From Lentisphaerota bacterium (GTDB lineage Bacteria; Verrucomicrobiota; Lentisphaeria; Victivallales; UBA1829), in the NCBI GenBank assembly GCA_015061915.1, contig SUVR01000010.1, positions 1 through 64,000 of the forward strand: 64,000 nt of DNA, given 5' to 3'. The notes under the pieces were generated by a model. It searched no databases. It saw only the letters and a list, made by a program, of their open reading frames with translations, and had not been told where the DNA came from. The first letter of the stretch is position 1; each line of letters opens with the position of its first letter. The translations under genes were made by a program, and so were the position numbers. Shown here in pieces: positions 40,717-50,772 of this stretch.

Positions 40717-43209
40717 TTATTTTACGCCATCTTCCAGTTCACCGGCAGACTGGGCAAATCCGTGGCTGTCGGAGAGGTCCACATGGACCGGCTGGATATT
40801 CCAGATTTTTTCCGCATAATCGCGGATGGACCGGTCGCTGGAGAACATACCCATTTTTGCGATATTGCACAGGCATTTTTCCTGCCAGCGGATGGGATCG
40901 CGGTAAAGTTCAGCGATCTTTTTCTGGGTTTCGGCATAAGATGCGAAGTCAGCTGCGACCATATAGTTGTCGTAGTTGAAGCTGTCGAGGATGGGGCGGA
41001 AGACATCGAATTCTCCTGGTGAGAAGAAGTTGTTGCGGATGAGTTCCAACGCACGCTGGAGCAGGGGATTTGCGGCGATGAATTCGCCGGGATTGTACCC
41101 CCGGTTCCGGAGCGCGGACACTTCATTCACATCCATACCGAAGATGAAGATATTATCTTTTCCGACGGCATCGTGGATCTCGATGTTGGCACCGTCCATC
41201 GTTCCGATGGTCAGAGCGCCGTTGAGAGCGAACTTCATGTTGCTGGTGCCGGAGGCCTCGGTCCCGGCGAGAGAAATCTGTTCGGATACATCGGCAGCGG
41301 GGATGATCTTTTCCGCTAGAGAGACCCGGTAGTTTGCCAGGAAGACGACTTTGAGTTTGTCGCCGATGGCAGGGTCTTCATTGATCACATCAGCCACAGC
41401 ATTGATGAGCTTGATGATCAGTTTCGCCATATAGTATCCGGGCGCGGATTTTGCACCGAAGATAATGGTGCGTGGCACGAAGTCGGCATCCGGATTGTCC
41501 TTGATTTCCAGATAGAGTGCAATGGCGTGGAGGATGTTGAGGAGCTGGCGTTTGTACTCGTGGAGCCGCTTCACCTGCACGTCAAAGATGGAGTCCGGGT
41601 TGACCTTGACGCCGTTGTGTTCCCAGATGTATTCCGCCAGTTTGACTTTGTTTTCCCGTTTGATCTCCGCCAGTTTCTTCAACACCTTCTTATCGCTTGC
41701 GAAGGGAAGCATTTTTTCCAGATCGTCCAGATTCCGTACCCAGTCTTCGCCGATCTTGCTGCTGATGAGTTTGCTGAGACCGGGATTCGCCTTGCAGAGC
41801 CAGCGGCGGGGTGTGATGCCGTTGGTCACATTGACAAATTTACCGGGATAGAAGTCGGCAAAGTCTTTGAAGAGCCCGTTCTGGAGCAGTTCGGTGTGAA
41901 GAGCCGCCACGCCGTTGACATGACCGCTGGCAACGACACACATATATGCCATCCGCACCATTTTTTCGTGTCCTTCCTGAATGAGTGACATTCTGGTGAG
42001 GCGGTCGTTGTCGCCGATGTAGCGTGTTGCCACATTGCGGAGGAAACGGAAGTTGATCTCGTAGATGATCTCCAAATGACGGGGCAGGAGTTTTTCCATC
42101 AGGGCGACAGACCACTTTTCCAACGCCTCGGACATAAGGGTGTGGTTGGTGTAGTTGAATGTCTTGCGGACAATGTCCCACGCTTCATCCCAGGTGAAGT
42201 TTTCTTCGTCGATGAGGAGACGCATAAGTTCGGGGATCGCCAGAGCCGGGTGGGTGTCGTTGAGCTGGATCACACATTCCCGGTCAAAGTTCCGCAGGTC
42301 TTCATCGTAATATTTCATTCTGCCGATGATGTCCTGCAGTGTTGCGGAAACGAGGAAGAACTGCTGTTTGAGGCGCAGCTCCTTGCCTTCGTAGTTGTTA
42401 TCATTGGGATACAACACACGAGTAATGTTCTGGCTCATGGCAGATTCCAGGTTCGCGCTGATGTAATCGCCCTGATTGAACTTGACCAGGTTGAAACCGT
42501 AGAGAGATTCCGCGGACCAGAGACGCAACGTGTTTACGGTGTTGTTCTTGTAGCCGGGGATGGGGGTGTCATAGGGCATGGCGAGGACATCCTGCGTGCC
42601 GACCCATTTGCGGCGATAGGGATTGGAATCATCGGGATGATGTTCCACTTTTCCCCCGAAATGGATAACGCGGGAAAGTTCAGGTCTGCGGATCTCCCAG
42701 GGGTTGCCGCGGCTGAGCCAGTTGTCCGGTTCTTCCAGCTGATAACCATTCTGGATGATCTGCTTGAAGATCCCGTAATCGTAGCGGATGCCGTATCCGT
42801 AGCTGGGCAGTTCCAGTGTAGCCATGGAATCGAGGAAGCAGGCGGCAAGTCGACCGAGCCCGCCGTTACCGAGTCCTGCATCCACTTCTTCATCGCGGAG
42901 CGCATCGGCATCGAATCCGAGTTCAGCCATTGCTTCTGCGGCGGCATCGTAGACGCCGAGGTTGATCATCGCGTTTCCGAGGGTTCTTCCCATAAGGAAT
43001 TCCAGAGAGATATAGGAAACAGTGCGGGGATGCTTTTCCTCATACTCATCTTTTGTGGCGATCCAGCGCTGCATCATCAGGTCACGGATCGCCAGTGCCA
43101 GCGCATGGTAGCGGTCCAGATCCACGGCTTTTTCCGGGCGTTTACACAGCGAGCAGGTCAAATGCCGCTTGAAGGACTCCAGGATCTGGTCTTTCATTGT
43201 TTTTTTCAT
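40717..43209 (-). CDS. glgP: Glycogen/maltodextrin phosphorylase, 830 aa
   Basis: It releases glucose-1-phosphate from alpha-1,4-glucans. The PLP lysine sits in EASGTSNMKFALNGALTIGT (~residue 658), and the N-terminal GNGGLGRLAACFLDS and GYGIRYDYG motifs are intact. The length is normal. GGAGT lies before the ATG. It follows the kinase gene by 74 bases and ends at a terminator. No other glycogen genes are in the window. Confidence 0.97.
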   Translation of the reverse strand: MKKTMKDQILESFKRHLTCSLCKRPEKAVDLDRYHALALAIRDLMMQRWIATKDEYEEKHPRTVSYISLEFLMGRTLGNAMINLGVYDAAAEAMAELGFDADALRDEEVDAGLGNGGLGRLAACFLDSMATLELPSYGYGIRYDYGIFKQIIQNGYQLEEPDNWLSRGNPWEIRRPELSRVIHFGGKVEHHPDDSNPYRRKWVGTQDVLAMPYDTPIPGYKNNTVNTLRLWSAESLYGFNLVKFNQGDYISANLESAMSQNITRVLYPNDNNYEGKELRLKQQFFLVSATLQDIIGRMKYYDEDLRNFDRECVIQLNDTHPALAIPELMRLLIDEENFTWDEAWDIVRKTFNYTNHTLMSEALEKWSVALMEKLLPRHLEIIYEINFRFLRNVATRYIGDNDRLTRMSLIQEGHEKMVRMAYMCVVASGHVNGVAALHTELLQNGLFKDFADFYPGKFVNVTNGITPRRWLCKANPGLSKLISSKIGEDWVRNLDDLEKMLPFASDKKVLKKLAEIKRENKVKLAEYIWEHNGVKVNPDSIFDVQVKRLHEYKRQLLNILHAIALYLEIKDNPDADFVPRTIIFGAKSAPGYYMAKLIIKLINAVADVINEDPAIGDKLKVVFLANYRVSLAEKIIPAADVSEQISLAGTEASGTSNMKFALNGALTIGTMDGANIEIHDAVGKDNIFIFGMDVNEVSALRNRGYNPGEFIAANPLLQRALELIRNNFFSPGEFDVFRPILDSFNYDNYMVAADFASYAETQKKIAELYRDPIRWQEKCLCNIAKMGMFSSDRSIRDYAEKIWNIQPVHVDLSDSHGFAQSAGELEDGVK

Positions 43210-43283
43210 ATTCGTACTCCAATTCTATCCTGCGGGACAGTGTTTTTTTCGCTTTGACAAAGAAAAATCTGATGTGTTCTGCA

Positions 43284-46200
43284 TCAGTAAAGACGCAGAT
43301 CCTCTTCTTCAAAACTTTCTTCATCATCCTCAACAGCGTTGTCGTTATTCCCGCTGCTTTCTTCTTTTTCGGGTTCTTCCTGTTTTACAGGTTCCTCTTT
43401 TTCCTCTTCCGCTTCGCTTTCGGTCAGTTCCGGTTCTTCATCCGGAGCAGGCTGAGAGAGGACACTTTCATCAGCGGGATCAAGACCGGTTTCATAGACT
43501 TTGAGGAATGCGGCTTCGATGATATTGTTCAACTCGATGTTATTGCCCATCGTATCTTTCTGGATTTCTTTGAGCGCACGGAGAGTTGTGTTCAGATCGC
43601 CGTACCAGTGCGCCCAGTGTGCGACCAGAAGCCAACCTTGAGCGCGTTCCATTTCATCATCCTTCATTCCCTGTTTACCCACATCTTCCATTGTCTTTTT
43701 GGGCATGGCGGAGCGTTTTTCCGCGGCAGCGATCAGGATTTTAAGCATCTGACTTGCCGGATAACTGTTCCAGGCGGCAGTGGTTTCCGCTTCTTCCTGT
43801 ATCCGTTTTTCGTTCTCGAAAGAATGGGTAATCTTCATCTCGTACTGAGTGAACTGCATCTTTGCATTCTGATAGGTCTTCAGGGAACGGCGTGTGGATT
43901 TTTTCCGGCGTCTGACACTCTGGGTACGGCTGTTATCGCCGGCATTGGTTTCATCGGAATTTCTTGCCACGTAGGTGAGGCGGATCTCATCCAGCACAAT
44001 GGGTTCTTTTTCCGTGATCATCTGCAGGAATTTTTCCAGATTTTTCTGGATGTAGATCATGCGTTTTGCTTCTTCCACACGGACTGCCGGACTGACAGAC
44101 TGAACTTTCTTCAGGTAGTCCGTACTTCTGCCGCGTCCGAAGAAAAGATCGTAGGGCTGGGGCGCATTTTTCGGCTGCGGACGGTTCAGCGGGGCGTACG
44201 TTTTGAGATAGGCTTCTTTCAGGCGTTCCATCGAAATGATCGGACCGCCGATGATCTTTCCTTCTTCGTTGACCTGTTCCACTTTTTTGACTTCAGGTGC
44301 TTTGCTGAATTTCTGTTTCTTTTCCGCAGCAGCAAATTCCCAGGGGACGTCTTTTTGAATGAAATCGCGGAAAATCGGTTCCACTTCATTGATTCTTCCG
44401 GTGTGCTTGAAGAGCGCCTGTTCCCAGAAGGGGATACGGTCGTTGAAGGCTTCAAAGACCCAGCTTGCTTTTTGTTTTTCCAGTTCAGCCTTGAAATCGT
44501 CCAACAGATCTTTGTATTCTCCCGACCGTTTTTCGGTGATCGCAATGAGCAGATTTGCCAGAGCGCGCTTGAGTTTGAAGTCTTCACTGCGGGCAAAATG
44601 CTCCCCGCTGTCCAGCTGTCTGTCGTTGAGGGTTCCGGCAAGGAATTGCAGCAGCTGCATATTATCTTCCGCCCGGATCTTGTCGATGGGCTTCATATCG
44701 TTTTTCTGCGTAGCGAACAGGATTTCAACATATTCCTTCCCGGTCTGGCGCTTGATGCCGTCATCGATCTTGCGCAGATCCTGATTCAGGAAAGCGGCAT
44801 AAGCAGCCTGCAGGATCGCCTGATAAAGGGATTCGGTCGATTTTTTATCCTTGTTGGCAAGGATGTCTTCCGCCCCCTTCTGGGCATCTTCGGAATAGCC
44901 GCTCTGGAAACCGTTGACGATACTGGTGTTGAGTGTTCTTTCCGCTTTGGTTGATTTTTTGCTTTCCTGCATCCAGCGCGGGAAAAAGTCGATAATATCG
45001 TTGAGGCGGTCGAAATGATGAAGGATCCAGACCCCGACCATAAGAATCAGCAGCAGCGTGAGGATCTGGGAGATGACCTTCAGCGTAACGATCACAGGAG
45101 ACTGAGCCGCTTTCTGTTTGTGAACCAGCTGGGCTGCCACCGCATTGGCACCGCCGGCAGAGTTCCGCTTCGCCGGACGATGCGCACCGGCAGGGCGTTT
45201 GGCTCCGGTTCTTCCGGCACCTGCAGGATTCGCCAGATATTTATCCAGCGCACCAATGATTTCGCCGTAAATGGGGCGTTTTTCGGGATCACGGGACATC
45301 ATGGCAAGGATCAGATTGCTGATGGATTCCGGGATATTTTTACGGTGGTGCATCGGTGCCATGGGGTCGTTATTGACTTTGATCCGGAACAGTTCGTCCA
45401 AGTCATTTTCCGTGAAAGGAGTGGTTCCGGTGATCAGATGGTAGAATGTTGCGCCGAGGCTGTAAATGTCGCCGCGGAAGTCTTCTTTCCCATCGACCAG
45501 TTTTTCCGGGCTGACATAGTGGGGGCTGACCCAGGAACCGGTCAATTCTGCTGCCGTATCTGCTTTTTTGCCGGAGACGACCTGTGAGATCCCGAAGTCG
45601 CAGATCTTGGCTTTCCCTTCCTGGTCCAGCATAATGTTTGCCGGTTTGATATCATGGTGAATGATCCCGTGTTCGCAGGCATTCTGCAGCCCCATAGCGG
45701 TATCGCGCATCCAGGAGACCACATGAGCGATGGGCAGAGGTTCGGTACTTTTTTCCAGCAGGTCTTCCAGAGAGCCGCCGCTCATGAACTGCATCACGAT
45801 GTAGGTCTGGTCTTCAAAGATACCGCAGGTATAGATCGGAACGACCGCATGGTGGTTGATGGTAGCCGCAGTACGCGCTTCATGCAAAAAGAGTTCCGAG
45901 ACTTCCTGTTTGGAGCCCAGATCTGTATTCAGAACCTTGATGGCAACTTCCCGGTCGAGAGCCAGGTCAAGCGCCCGGTAAACCGTTGCCATACCACCTT
46001 CACCGCCGGCTTCTTCCAGCAGATAGTTGTCAAACCATTTCGGAACGATCAGTTCTGTGCCGCACTCCGGACAGGCAACGCGGGAAAATGCAGGAAAATT
46101 AGTCAGATCCAATTTCTGACCGCAGGAATGACAGGAGATCTTCAGAATTTTCGGTTCTGTTTCGGTGCGTGTTTCTCTGCGCTGTTCCTGCAGTTCCTGA

Positions 46201-46292
46201 TAGACAGGAGAATCCGCCGGCAGATCTGTTGTTTCGACCATCTCTTGCGGTAATTCGCTTCCAATGTTTTGCTCGGGTGTTTCGTCAGCCAT
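43284..46292 (-). CDS. Membrane-bound Ser/Thr protein kinase with N-terminal zinc ribbon, about 1000 aa
   Basis: ATG 46292 fits the AAGGTG site better than 46295. Cys55, 58, 75 and 78 form a CxxC-CxxC zinc ribbon. A PknB-type kinase follows: Gly-rich loop GGEGGMATVY (~98-106), Lys120, catalytic loop HHDIKPAN (213-220, His for the usual Arg), DFG (233-235) and SPE. One membrane helix (~400-425, VISQILTLLLILMVGVW) leads to a ~570-residue helical extracytoplasmic part rich in Lys and Glu with an acidic tail. The kinase domain is thus cytoplasmic and the C-terminal part probably senses or docks in the periplasm. It is cotranscribed with the YycJ-type gene upstream. Confidence 0.93.
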   Translation of the reverse strand: MADETPEQNIGSELPQEMVETTDLPADSPVYQELQEQRRETRTETEPKILKISCHSCGQKLDLTNFPAFSRVACPECGTELIVPKWFDNYLLEEAGGEGGMATVYRALDLALDREVAIKVLNTDLGSKQEVSELFLHEARTAATINHHAVVPIYTCGIFEDQTYIVMQFMSGGSLEDLLEKSTEPLPIAHVVSWMRDTAMGLQNACEHGIIHHDIKPANIMLDQEGKAKICDFGISQVVSGKKADTAAELTGSWVSPHYVSPEKLVDGKEDFRGDIYSLGATFYHLITGTTPFTENDLDELFRIKVNNDPMAPMHHRKNIPESISNLILAMMSRDPEKRPIYGEIIGALDKYLANPAGAGRTGAKRPAGAHRPAKRNSAGGANAVAAQLVHKQKAAQSPVIVTLKVISQILTLLLILMVGVWILHHFDRLNDIIDFFPRWMQESKKSTKAERTLNTSIVNGFQSGYSEDAQKGAEDILANKDKKSTESLYQAILQAAYAAFLNQDLRKIDDGIKRQTGKEYVEILFATQKNDMKPIDKIRAEDNMQLLQFLAGTLNDRQLDSGEHFARSEDFKLKRALANLLIAITEKRSGEYKDLLDDFKAELEKQKASWVFEAFNDRIPFWEQALFKHTGRINEVEPIFRDFIQKDVPWEFAAAEKKQKFSKAPEVKKVEQVNEEGKIIGGPIISMERLKEAYLKTYAPLNRPQPKNAPQPYDLFFGRGRSTDYLKKVQSVSPAVRVEEAKRMIYIQKNLEKFLQMITEKEPIVLDEIRLTYVARNSDETNAGDNSRTQSVRRRKKSTRRSLKTYQNAKMQFTQYEMKITHSFENEKRIQEEAETTAAWNSYPASQMLKILIAAAEKRSAMPKKTMEDVGKQGMKDDEMERAQGWLLVAHWAHWYGDLNTTLRALKEIQKDTMGNNIELNNIIEAAFLKVYETGLDPADESVLSQPAPDEEPELTESEAEEEKEEPVKQEEPEKEESSGNNDNAVEDDEESFEEEDLRLY

Positions 46293-46319
46293 CATTTCAC
46301 CTTGTTCCTGTATGTGTTA

Positions 46320-47114
46320 TTATACTTTTTGTTCATTCAGCCAGCAGGTTTCCAACGGTTCATCCTGCGCCGCAACAGCGATCCGGATATCGTTCCGGTT
46401 CAGACAGCACAGACATTCCTCCGCCATCTTCCGGACCAGATCCGGGCAGTTACATTCGCTGCTCAAGTGAGCGAAGACCAGATGTTCTGTCTGTTCGTTC
46501 AGCAGATCTTCCAGCGCCGCCATCGCATCCTGATTGCTCAGATGTCCGTGGCGGCTCATGATCCGGCGTTTTGTCTGCAGCGGTCTTGCGGATCGGCGCA
46601 GATATTCCGGCTCGTAATTGGATTCCAGCACCAACGCTTTGCAGTTCCGTAATTTGTTCATAACGAGCAAATTGGTGCATCCCAAATCGGTAGCATAACC
46701 CAGTTTGATCCCGTTCCTGCAGAAAGTGTATGCCACTGCATCCACCACATCATGGGATACGGAGAACGGTTCTACGGTCAGCCCGCACAGTTCAAACTTG
46801 TTGCCGGGCTGGATCAGTACCACATTGGCAGCATTCATTTTTTTGTGACTGATCGCCCGCGCCGTTTCCGCAGTTTCATAGACCGGGATCGAAAATCGAT
46901 CTGCAAAAACGCGGCATCCGCGGATATGATCCTCGTGTTCGTGGGTGATCAGCAGAGCTTGGATCGAGGCGGGATCAATGGCACGTTTTTCCATTCTGGT
47001 ACAAAGTTCCTTCGCAGAAAAACCAGCGTCCAGCAGCAGATTCCCGGCGGCGGTGTGAATGACCGTCGCATTGCCTCTGCTGCCGCTGCCGAGAATGGTA
47101 AAACCGAAATCCAT
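46320..47114 (-). CDS. MBL-fold metallo-hydrolase, YycJ/WalJ type, about 264 aa
   Basis: The ORF track starts at a GTG (47120); ATG 47114 is taken here. The start ILGSGSRGNATVI and the metal motif HEHEDH (~58-63) are those of the YycJ group, with later ligands in SVSHDVVDAVAY, YATDLG and HLSNQDA. Family members are metal-dependent nucleases or phosphodiesterases linked to DNA repair or cell-wall control; the substrate here is unknown. It lies between the acyltransferase fusion and the kinase with gaps of ~20-27 bases. Confidence 0.9.
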   Translation of the reverse strand: MDFGFTILGSGSRGNATVIHTAAGNLLLDAGFSAKELCTRMEKRAIDPASIQALLITHEHEDHIRGCRVFADRFSIPVYETAETARAISHKKMNAANVVLIQPGNKFELCGLTVEPFSVSHDVVDAVAYTFCRNGIKLGYATDLGCTNLLVMNKLRNCKALVLESNYEPEYLRRSARPLQTKRRIMSRHGHLSNQDAMAALEDLLNEQTEHLVFAHLSSECNCPDLVRKMAEECLCCLNRNDIRIAVAAQDEPLETCWLNEQKV

Positions 47115-47133
47115 GACCACTGCCCGTCCGATC

Positions 47134-50100
47134 TTACGCCTGACCGGCTGCCTTGCGTTCCGCCGCCACCTTTTCGCTGATGGACCGCAGAACAGTCAGG
47201 TCCAGCTTGCCGCTGCCGAGAAGGGGCAGGGCGTCCACGGGATAGAAGTTGGTTGCTTTGGGGATCCAGAGGTTGGAGATACTTCTTTCCCGCAGTTCCG
47301 CCACAACTTCTTCCGGAGTCATCGGCATATCCGGCGTATAGAGGACCAGGAGAGCTTCGCCCTTCTGGGCATCCGGGATACTGCCGACAGCCACCACGCG
47401 GTTTTCCAGACCAAGCTGTTCGTTGATGATACATTCCACCAGCTCGTGGGGGACCATTTCCCCGGCGATTTTGCTGAACCGGGAGAGACGGCCGCAAATG
47501 GTCACATAACCGGTTTCGTCCATCTTGGCGATGTCGCCGGTATTATAGAAGCCATCGATCAGCACCTTTTCGGTCTGTTCGGGATCGTCCAGATAGCCCT
47601 TCATCACATTGGGTCCCTTCACAAAAAGGAGCCCTTCCGTATCAGGCGGGACCGGCTTGTAGGTCAGAGGATCCATAATGCGGATACACATAGTCTCCAG
47701 ACCGAGTCCGATCGCGCCTTTCTTACCGAATTTTGTGCCGGTATCCAGAATATTGGGGCAGAGGTTGATCGTGGTAACGGGGGAGAGTTCCGTACAGCCG
47801 TATCCTTCCAGCAGCTCCCGTTTCCCCTGAACTGTCTTGTAGAACTTTTCGGCGATGTCCGCACGCAGTTTTTCGGCACCGGAGATCACGATCCGCAGGT
47901 AATCGAACGCTTCAGGCTTGAACTTGCGCAGATAGGTCTGCAGGAAGGAGGGAGTTACCACCAGAATGGATGTTTTGTACTTGATCACGGCATCGCCGAT
48001 CAGAGTTGCATCCAGCGGGTTCTTCACGAACACCACTGCCTGCGTCCGGACGACCAGCGGCAGGATCACGCTGCAGGTCAGACCGAAGGAATGGAACATG
48101 GGCAGGTTCCCGAAGATACTGTCCTTGCTCTTGTCAATGGCAACCGCCTGCACCATGGCATCAATATCAGAATAAATGTTGTGGTGGGTCAGACGCACGC
48201 CCTTCGGAATACCGGTGGATCCGCTGGAGAAAAGCAGCACGGCATCGCCGCGGCAGTTATCGTAGCTCAACGGAGCGAGCATATTCAGCAGTTCCCGGTA
48301 AGGCAGGATCAGGATCCCGATCAGCGTTACGATCTTTTTCCAGGTGGGTACGCACTTGACAATATCTTCCAGAAAGACCATTTCAGGCGTGGGCTGAAGA
48401 CGGACTTTCGCCAGGAAGAGTCTGCTGGTCAGAACCAGATCGATTTTCGCCTTCTTGATGGAGAGTTCCAGAATCTCCTGGGACGTAGTGAAGTTCAGCG
48501 GACACGGCACCCGGTCGGCAAGCAGAGTCCCCATAATGGCGAGAACACCGGCGGTACAGTTGGGCAGCAGAACCCCCACATATTTACTGTCGGGACTGGT
48601 GCGTTTCCGGATCTCACGGCTGAACAGCACGGATGCCAGGAAGGTCTTGAAATAGGTAAAGGATTTTCCGTCATCGGCATCCCGCATGACCACGTGGAAC
48701 GGGTGGGTCTTGGCAAATTTACCCAGCAGGTAGTGGGCGGGGTGTTCGTGGGGATAAAGTTTCTTGATCGCCGTATCCGCTTTCAGTTCCGTGATCGTCT
48801 GGCGGACTTCAAAGGGCGTAGTCCCCTTTGCGATGGGATCGCCGATGGTGATCGTGGTGCAGAGCGGGAAGGAACGGGGCATACGGAACCGGATCGGACC
48901 GTGGAAGTAGGAGAAAACACTGCCCCAGGTGCCGCCGACAGCCACCGGGATCACCGGTACATCCAGATCGGCAGGAAGCATTTTTTCGTAAACCGCAGAG
49001 AACTTGCCCACGATCCCGTTATGAGAAGGAGTACCTTCCGGGAATACGCACACAATGTCGCCTTTCCGCAGGGCATCCTGCACCAGTTCAAACATTTCAC
49101 CGATGCTTTTGTATTTGCCGGAGGAGGGCACTTTGATGAACCCGGTCAGACGGGCAAGCCAGCGGAGACCCGGCTTCTTGAAGTATTCCTCCTGCATCAG
49201 GAACCGTACGCGGCGGGAAGTGCAGGAGCTGATCAGGATCGGATCAATGAAGGAGGCGTGGTTCGCCAGCAGCAGAGCAGGTCCCCGTTCCGGGATCTTT
49301 TCCGTGCCTTCCGCATCGATTTTGTAGAAGATCTTGCCCAGTGTGATCAGCAGGAAACGCAGAGCGAAATCCGGCATACCCCACATCGTGATGAATGTGA
49401 CGATCGCCGTGAACAGCCCCAGAGTCAACACCAACGTCTGCGGCTGGATCGCCGGAGAACTGGCAGCAAAACCATCCATCCATGCCGGAAGCTGGGCGGA
49501 ATCTTTCGCCAGACCGATCGAAAGCCAGAAAAACAGTCCGTTCACCAGCACCAGCGAGATGCTGCTGAAAAGATTGAGTACCGCCATAGCAGATGCCCGG
49601 TGGGCAGGCGCAAGACGCTGCAGGAAGAAGGCGCGGATCGGAATAATGAAAAGTCCCGCACTGACTCCGGCAAAGAAGAAACAGATGATCTGAGTCCAGT
49701 ACAGCTGGAAGACCATATTGTTTACCACGCCCGGAATAGTCACTTCAAGATAGGAGGCGGAACCGGAGGCATATACGCCCGCGATCAGGAACGCCGCCGC
49801 ACCGGCAGCACCGAAGGGAACCAGACCCAGTTCGATTTTTTTCTGGCTGAATTTTCCGGCAAGCAGACAGCCGATGATCAGACCGACCAGCGGGGCAAAA
49901 CGCAGCATCGCCACATCCTGTGCGTTCAGATCGGCATTCAAAGTGTACTTGGCGAAGAATCCCAGCATGATCAGAAACGCCGTGCCGAAACCGAAGAACA
50001 GCGCCTGTGCCGCCATCGTCATGATCTGACCTTTGCTGCGGAACAGTTCGTGGAAACCATTTTTCAGCGTTGCACTCATCGGGTAGATCAGGGCGCGGTT

Positions 50101-50706
50101 CTGCTGCATGACCGATGTGGTATGCGTGATGCACATACATGATGCAAAGCCGCAGAGCGTCATGAACAGAGGCAGGAAAAGAATGTTGTGGTAGGAAATC
50201 TGGTAGCCGATATGCATCACTGCCACAGTGGCGATCCCCACTGCTGAACCAAGCAGAGACGCCGCATGAAAATGACCGTTCGCACTGGAAAGTTCACTTG
50301 CGTGGAACGTTTCCGGCAGAAGACCGTTCAGCGCGGGCGCAAAGAAGGAGCCGGAAAGAGAATAGACCGCCAGCAGAATCAGGATCGCTGTCACGCTGCA
50401 GTTGTCACCATCCAGCACGGAGAAGCCGCAGAGCAGGACAATGAATTCCAGAATCAGCGCAAGCAGGGTGATATAACGTTTGGGAAAACGGTCACCCAGA
50501 AAACCGGCAGGTGTGATCAGGAGGATGGGCAGGACTTGCATCAGAACAGAGAAGAGCAGGATCCAGACACCATTGGCAATGGAGTTGGTCATGCTGCCGC
50601 AGGCGATCAGAAGGGCGATCGTCTTGATGGCGTATTCGTTGAATGAACTGAAGAACTGTGCCGATGAGATCGGCAGCATCCGGCGGTTGAAGGTGGTCTG
50701 GAGCAT
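47134..50706 (-). CDS. MFS transporter / 1-acylglycerophosphate acyltransferase / acyl-ACP synthetase fusion, 1190 aa
   Basis: Three parts are joined. Residues ~1-425 form an MFS transporter of the LplT lysophospholipid type with ~12 helices. Residues ~450-640 are a PlsC acyltransferase with NHASFIDP (~481) and FPEGTPS (~555). Residues ~690-1185 are an AMP-forming acyl ligase with SSGSTGIPKG (~828), YGCTELSP and GSGKLDL. Together they would flip, re-acylate and supply acyl chains for lysophospholipid repair at the inner membrane, like E. coli LplT plus Aas. It starts the run leading to the YycJ gene and the kinase. Confidence 0.94.
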   Translation of the reverse strand: MLQTTFNRRMLPISSAQFFSSFNEYAIKTIALLIACGSMTNSIANGVWILLFSVLMQVLPILLITPAGFLGDRFPKRYITLLALILEFIVLLCGFSVLDGDNCSVTAILILLAVYSLSGSFFAPALNGLLPETFHASELSSANGHFHAASLLGSAVGIATVAVMHIGYQISYHNILFLPLFMTLCGFASCMCITHTTSVMQQNRALIYPMSATLKNGFHELFRSKGQIMTMAAQALFFGFGTAFLIMLGFFAKYTLNADLNAQDVAMLRFAPLVGLIIGCLLAGKFSQKKIELGLVPFGAAGAAAFLIAGVYASGSASYLEVTIPGVVNNMVFQLYWTQIICFFFAGVSAGLFIIPIRAFFLQRLAPAHRASAMAVLNLFSSISLVLVNGLFFWLSIGLAKDSAQLPAWMDGFAASSPAIQPQTLVLTLGLFTAIVTFITMWGMPDFALRFLLITLGKIFYKIDAEGTEKIPERGPALLLANHASFIDPILISSCTSRRVRFLMQEEYFKKPGLRWLARLTGFIKVPSSGKYKSIGEMFELVQDALRKGDIVCVFPEGTPSHNGIVGKFSAVYEKMLPADLDVPVIPVAVGGTWGSVFSYFHGPIRFRMPRSFPLCTTITIGDPIAKGTTPFEVRQTITELKADTAIKKLYPHEHPAHYLLGKFAKTHPFHVVMRDADDGKSFTYFKTFLASVLFSREIRKRTSPDSKYVGVLLPNCTAGVLAIMGTLLADRVPCPLNFTTSQEILELSIKKAKIDLVLTSRLFLAKVRLQPTPEMVFLEDIVKCVPTWKKIVTLIGILILPYRELLNMLAPLSYDNCRGDAVLLFSSGSTGIPKGVRLTHHNIYSDIDAMVQAVAIDKSKDSIFGNLPMFHSFGLTCSVILPLVVRTQAVVFVKNPLDATLIGDAVIKYKTSILVVTPSFLQTYLRKFKPEAFDYLRIVISGAEKLRADIAEKFYKTVQGKRELLEGYGCTELSPVTTINLCPNILDTGTKFGKKGAIGLGLETMCIRIMDPLTYKPVPPDTEGLLFVKGPNVMKGYLDDPEQTEKVLIDGFYNTGDIAKMDETGYVTICGRLSRFSKIAGEMVPHELVECIINEQLGLENRVVAVGSIPDAQKGEALLVLYTPDMPMTPEEVVAELRERSISNLWIPKATNFYPVDALPLLGSGKLDLTVLRSISEKVAAERKAAGQA

Positions 50707-50772
50707 AAGTTTCAGATTTCCTTGTGTTGTTGCTTGTTTTATTTCAAGTTACTTTATTTTTCGACGAAAAAT

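Noticed and set aside
47059-50142. Plus-strand 1027-aa ORF opposite the acyltransferase fusion
   Set aside because: The opposite strand has three clear enzyme domains; this frame is His/Gln/Arg-rich shadow sequence.
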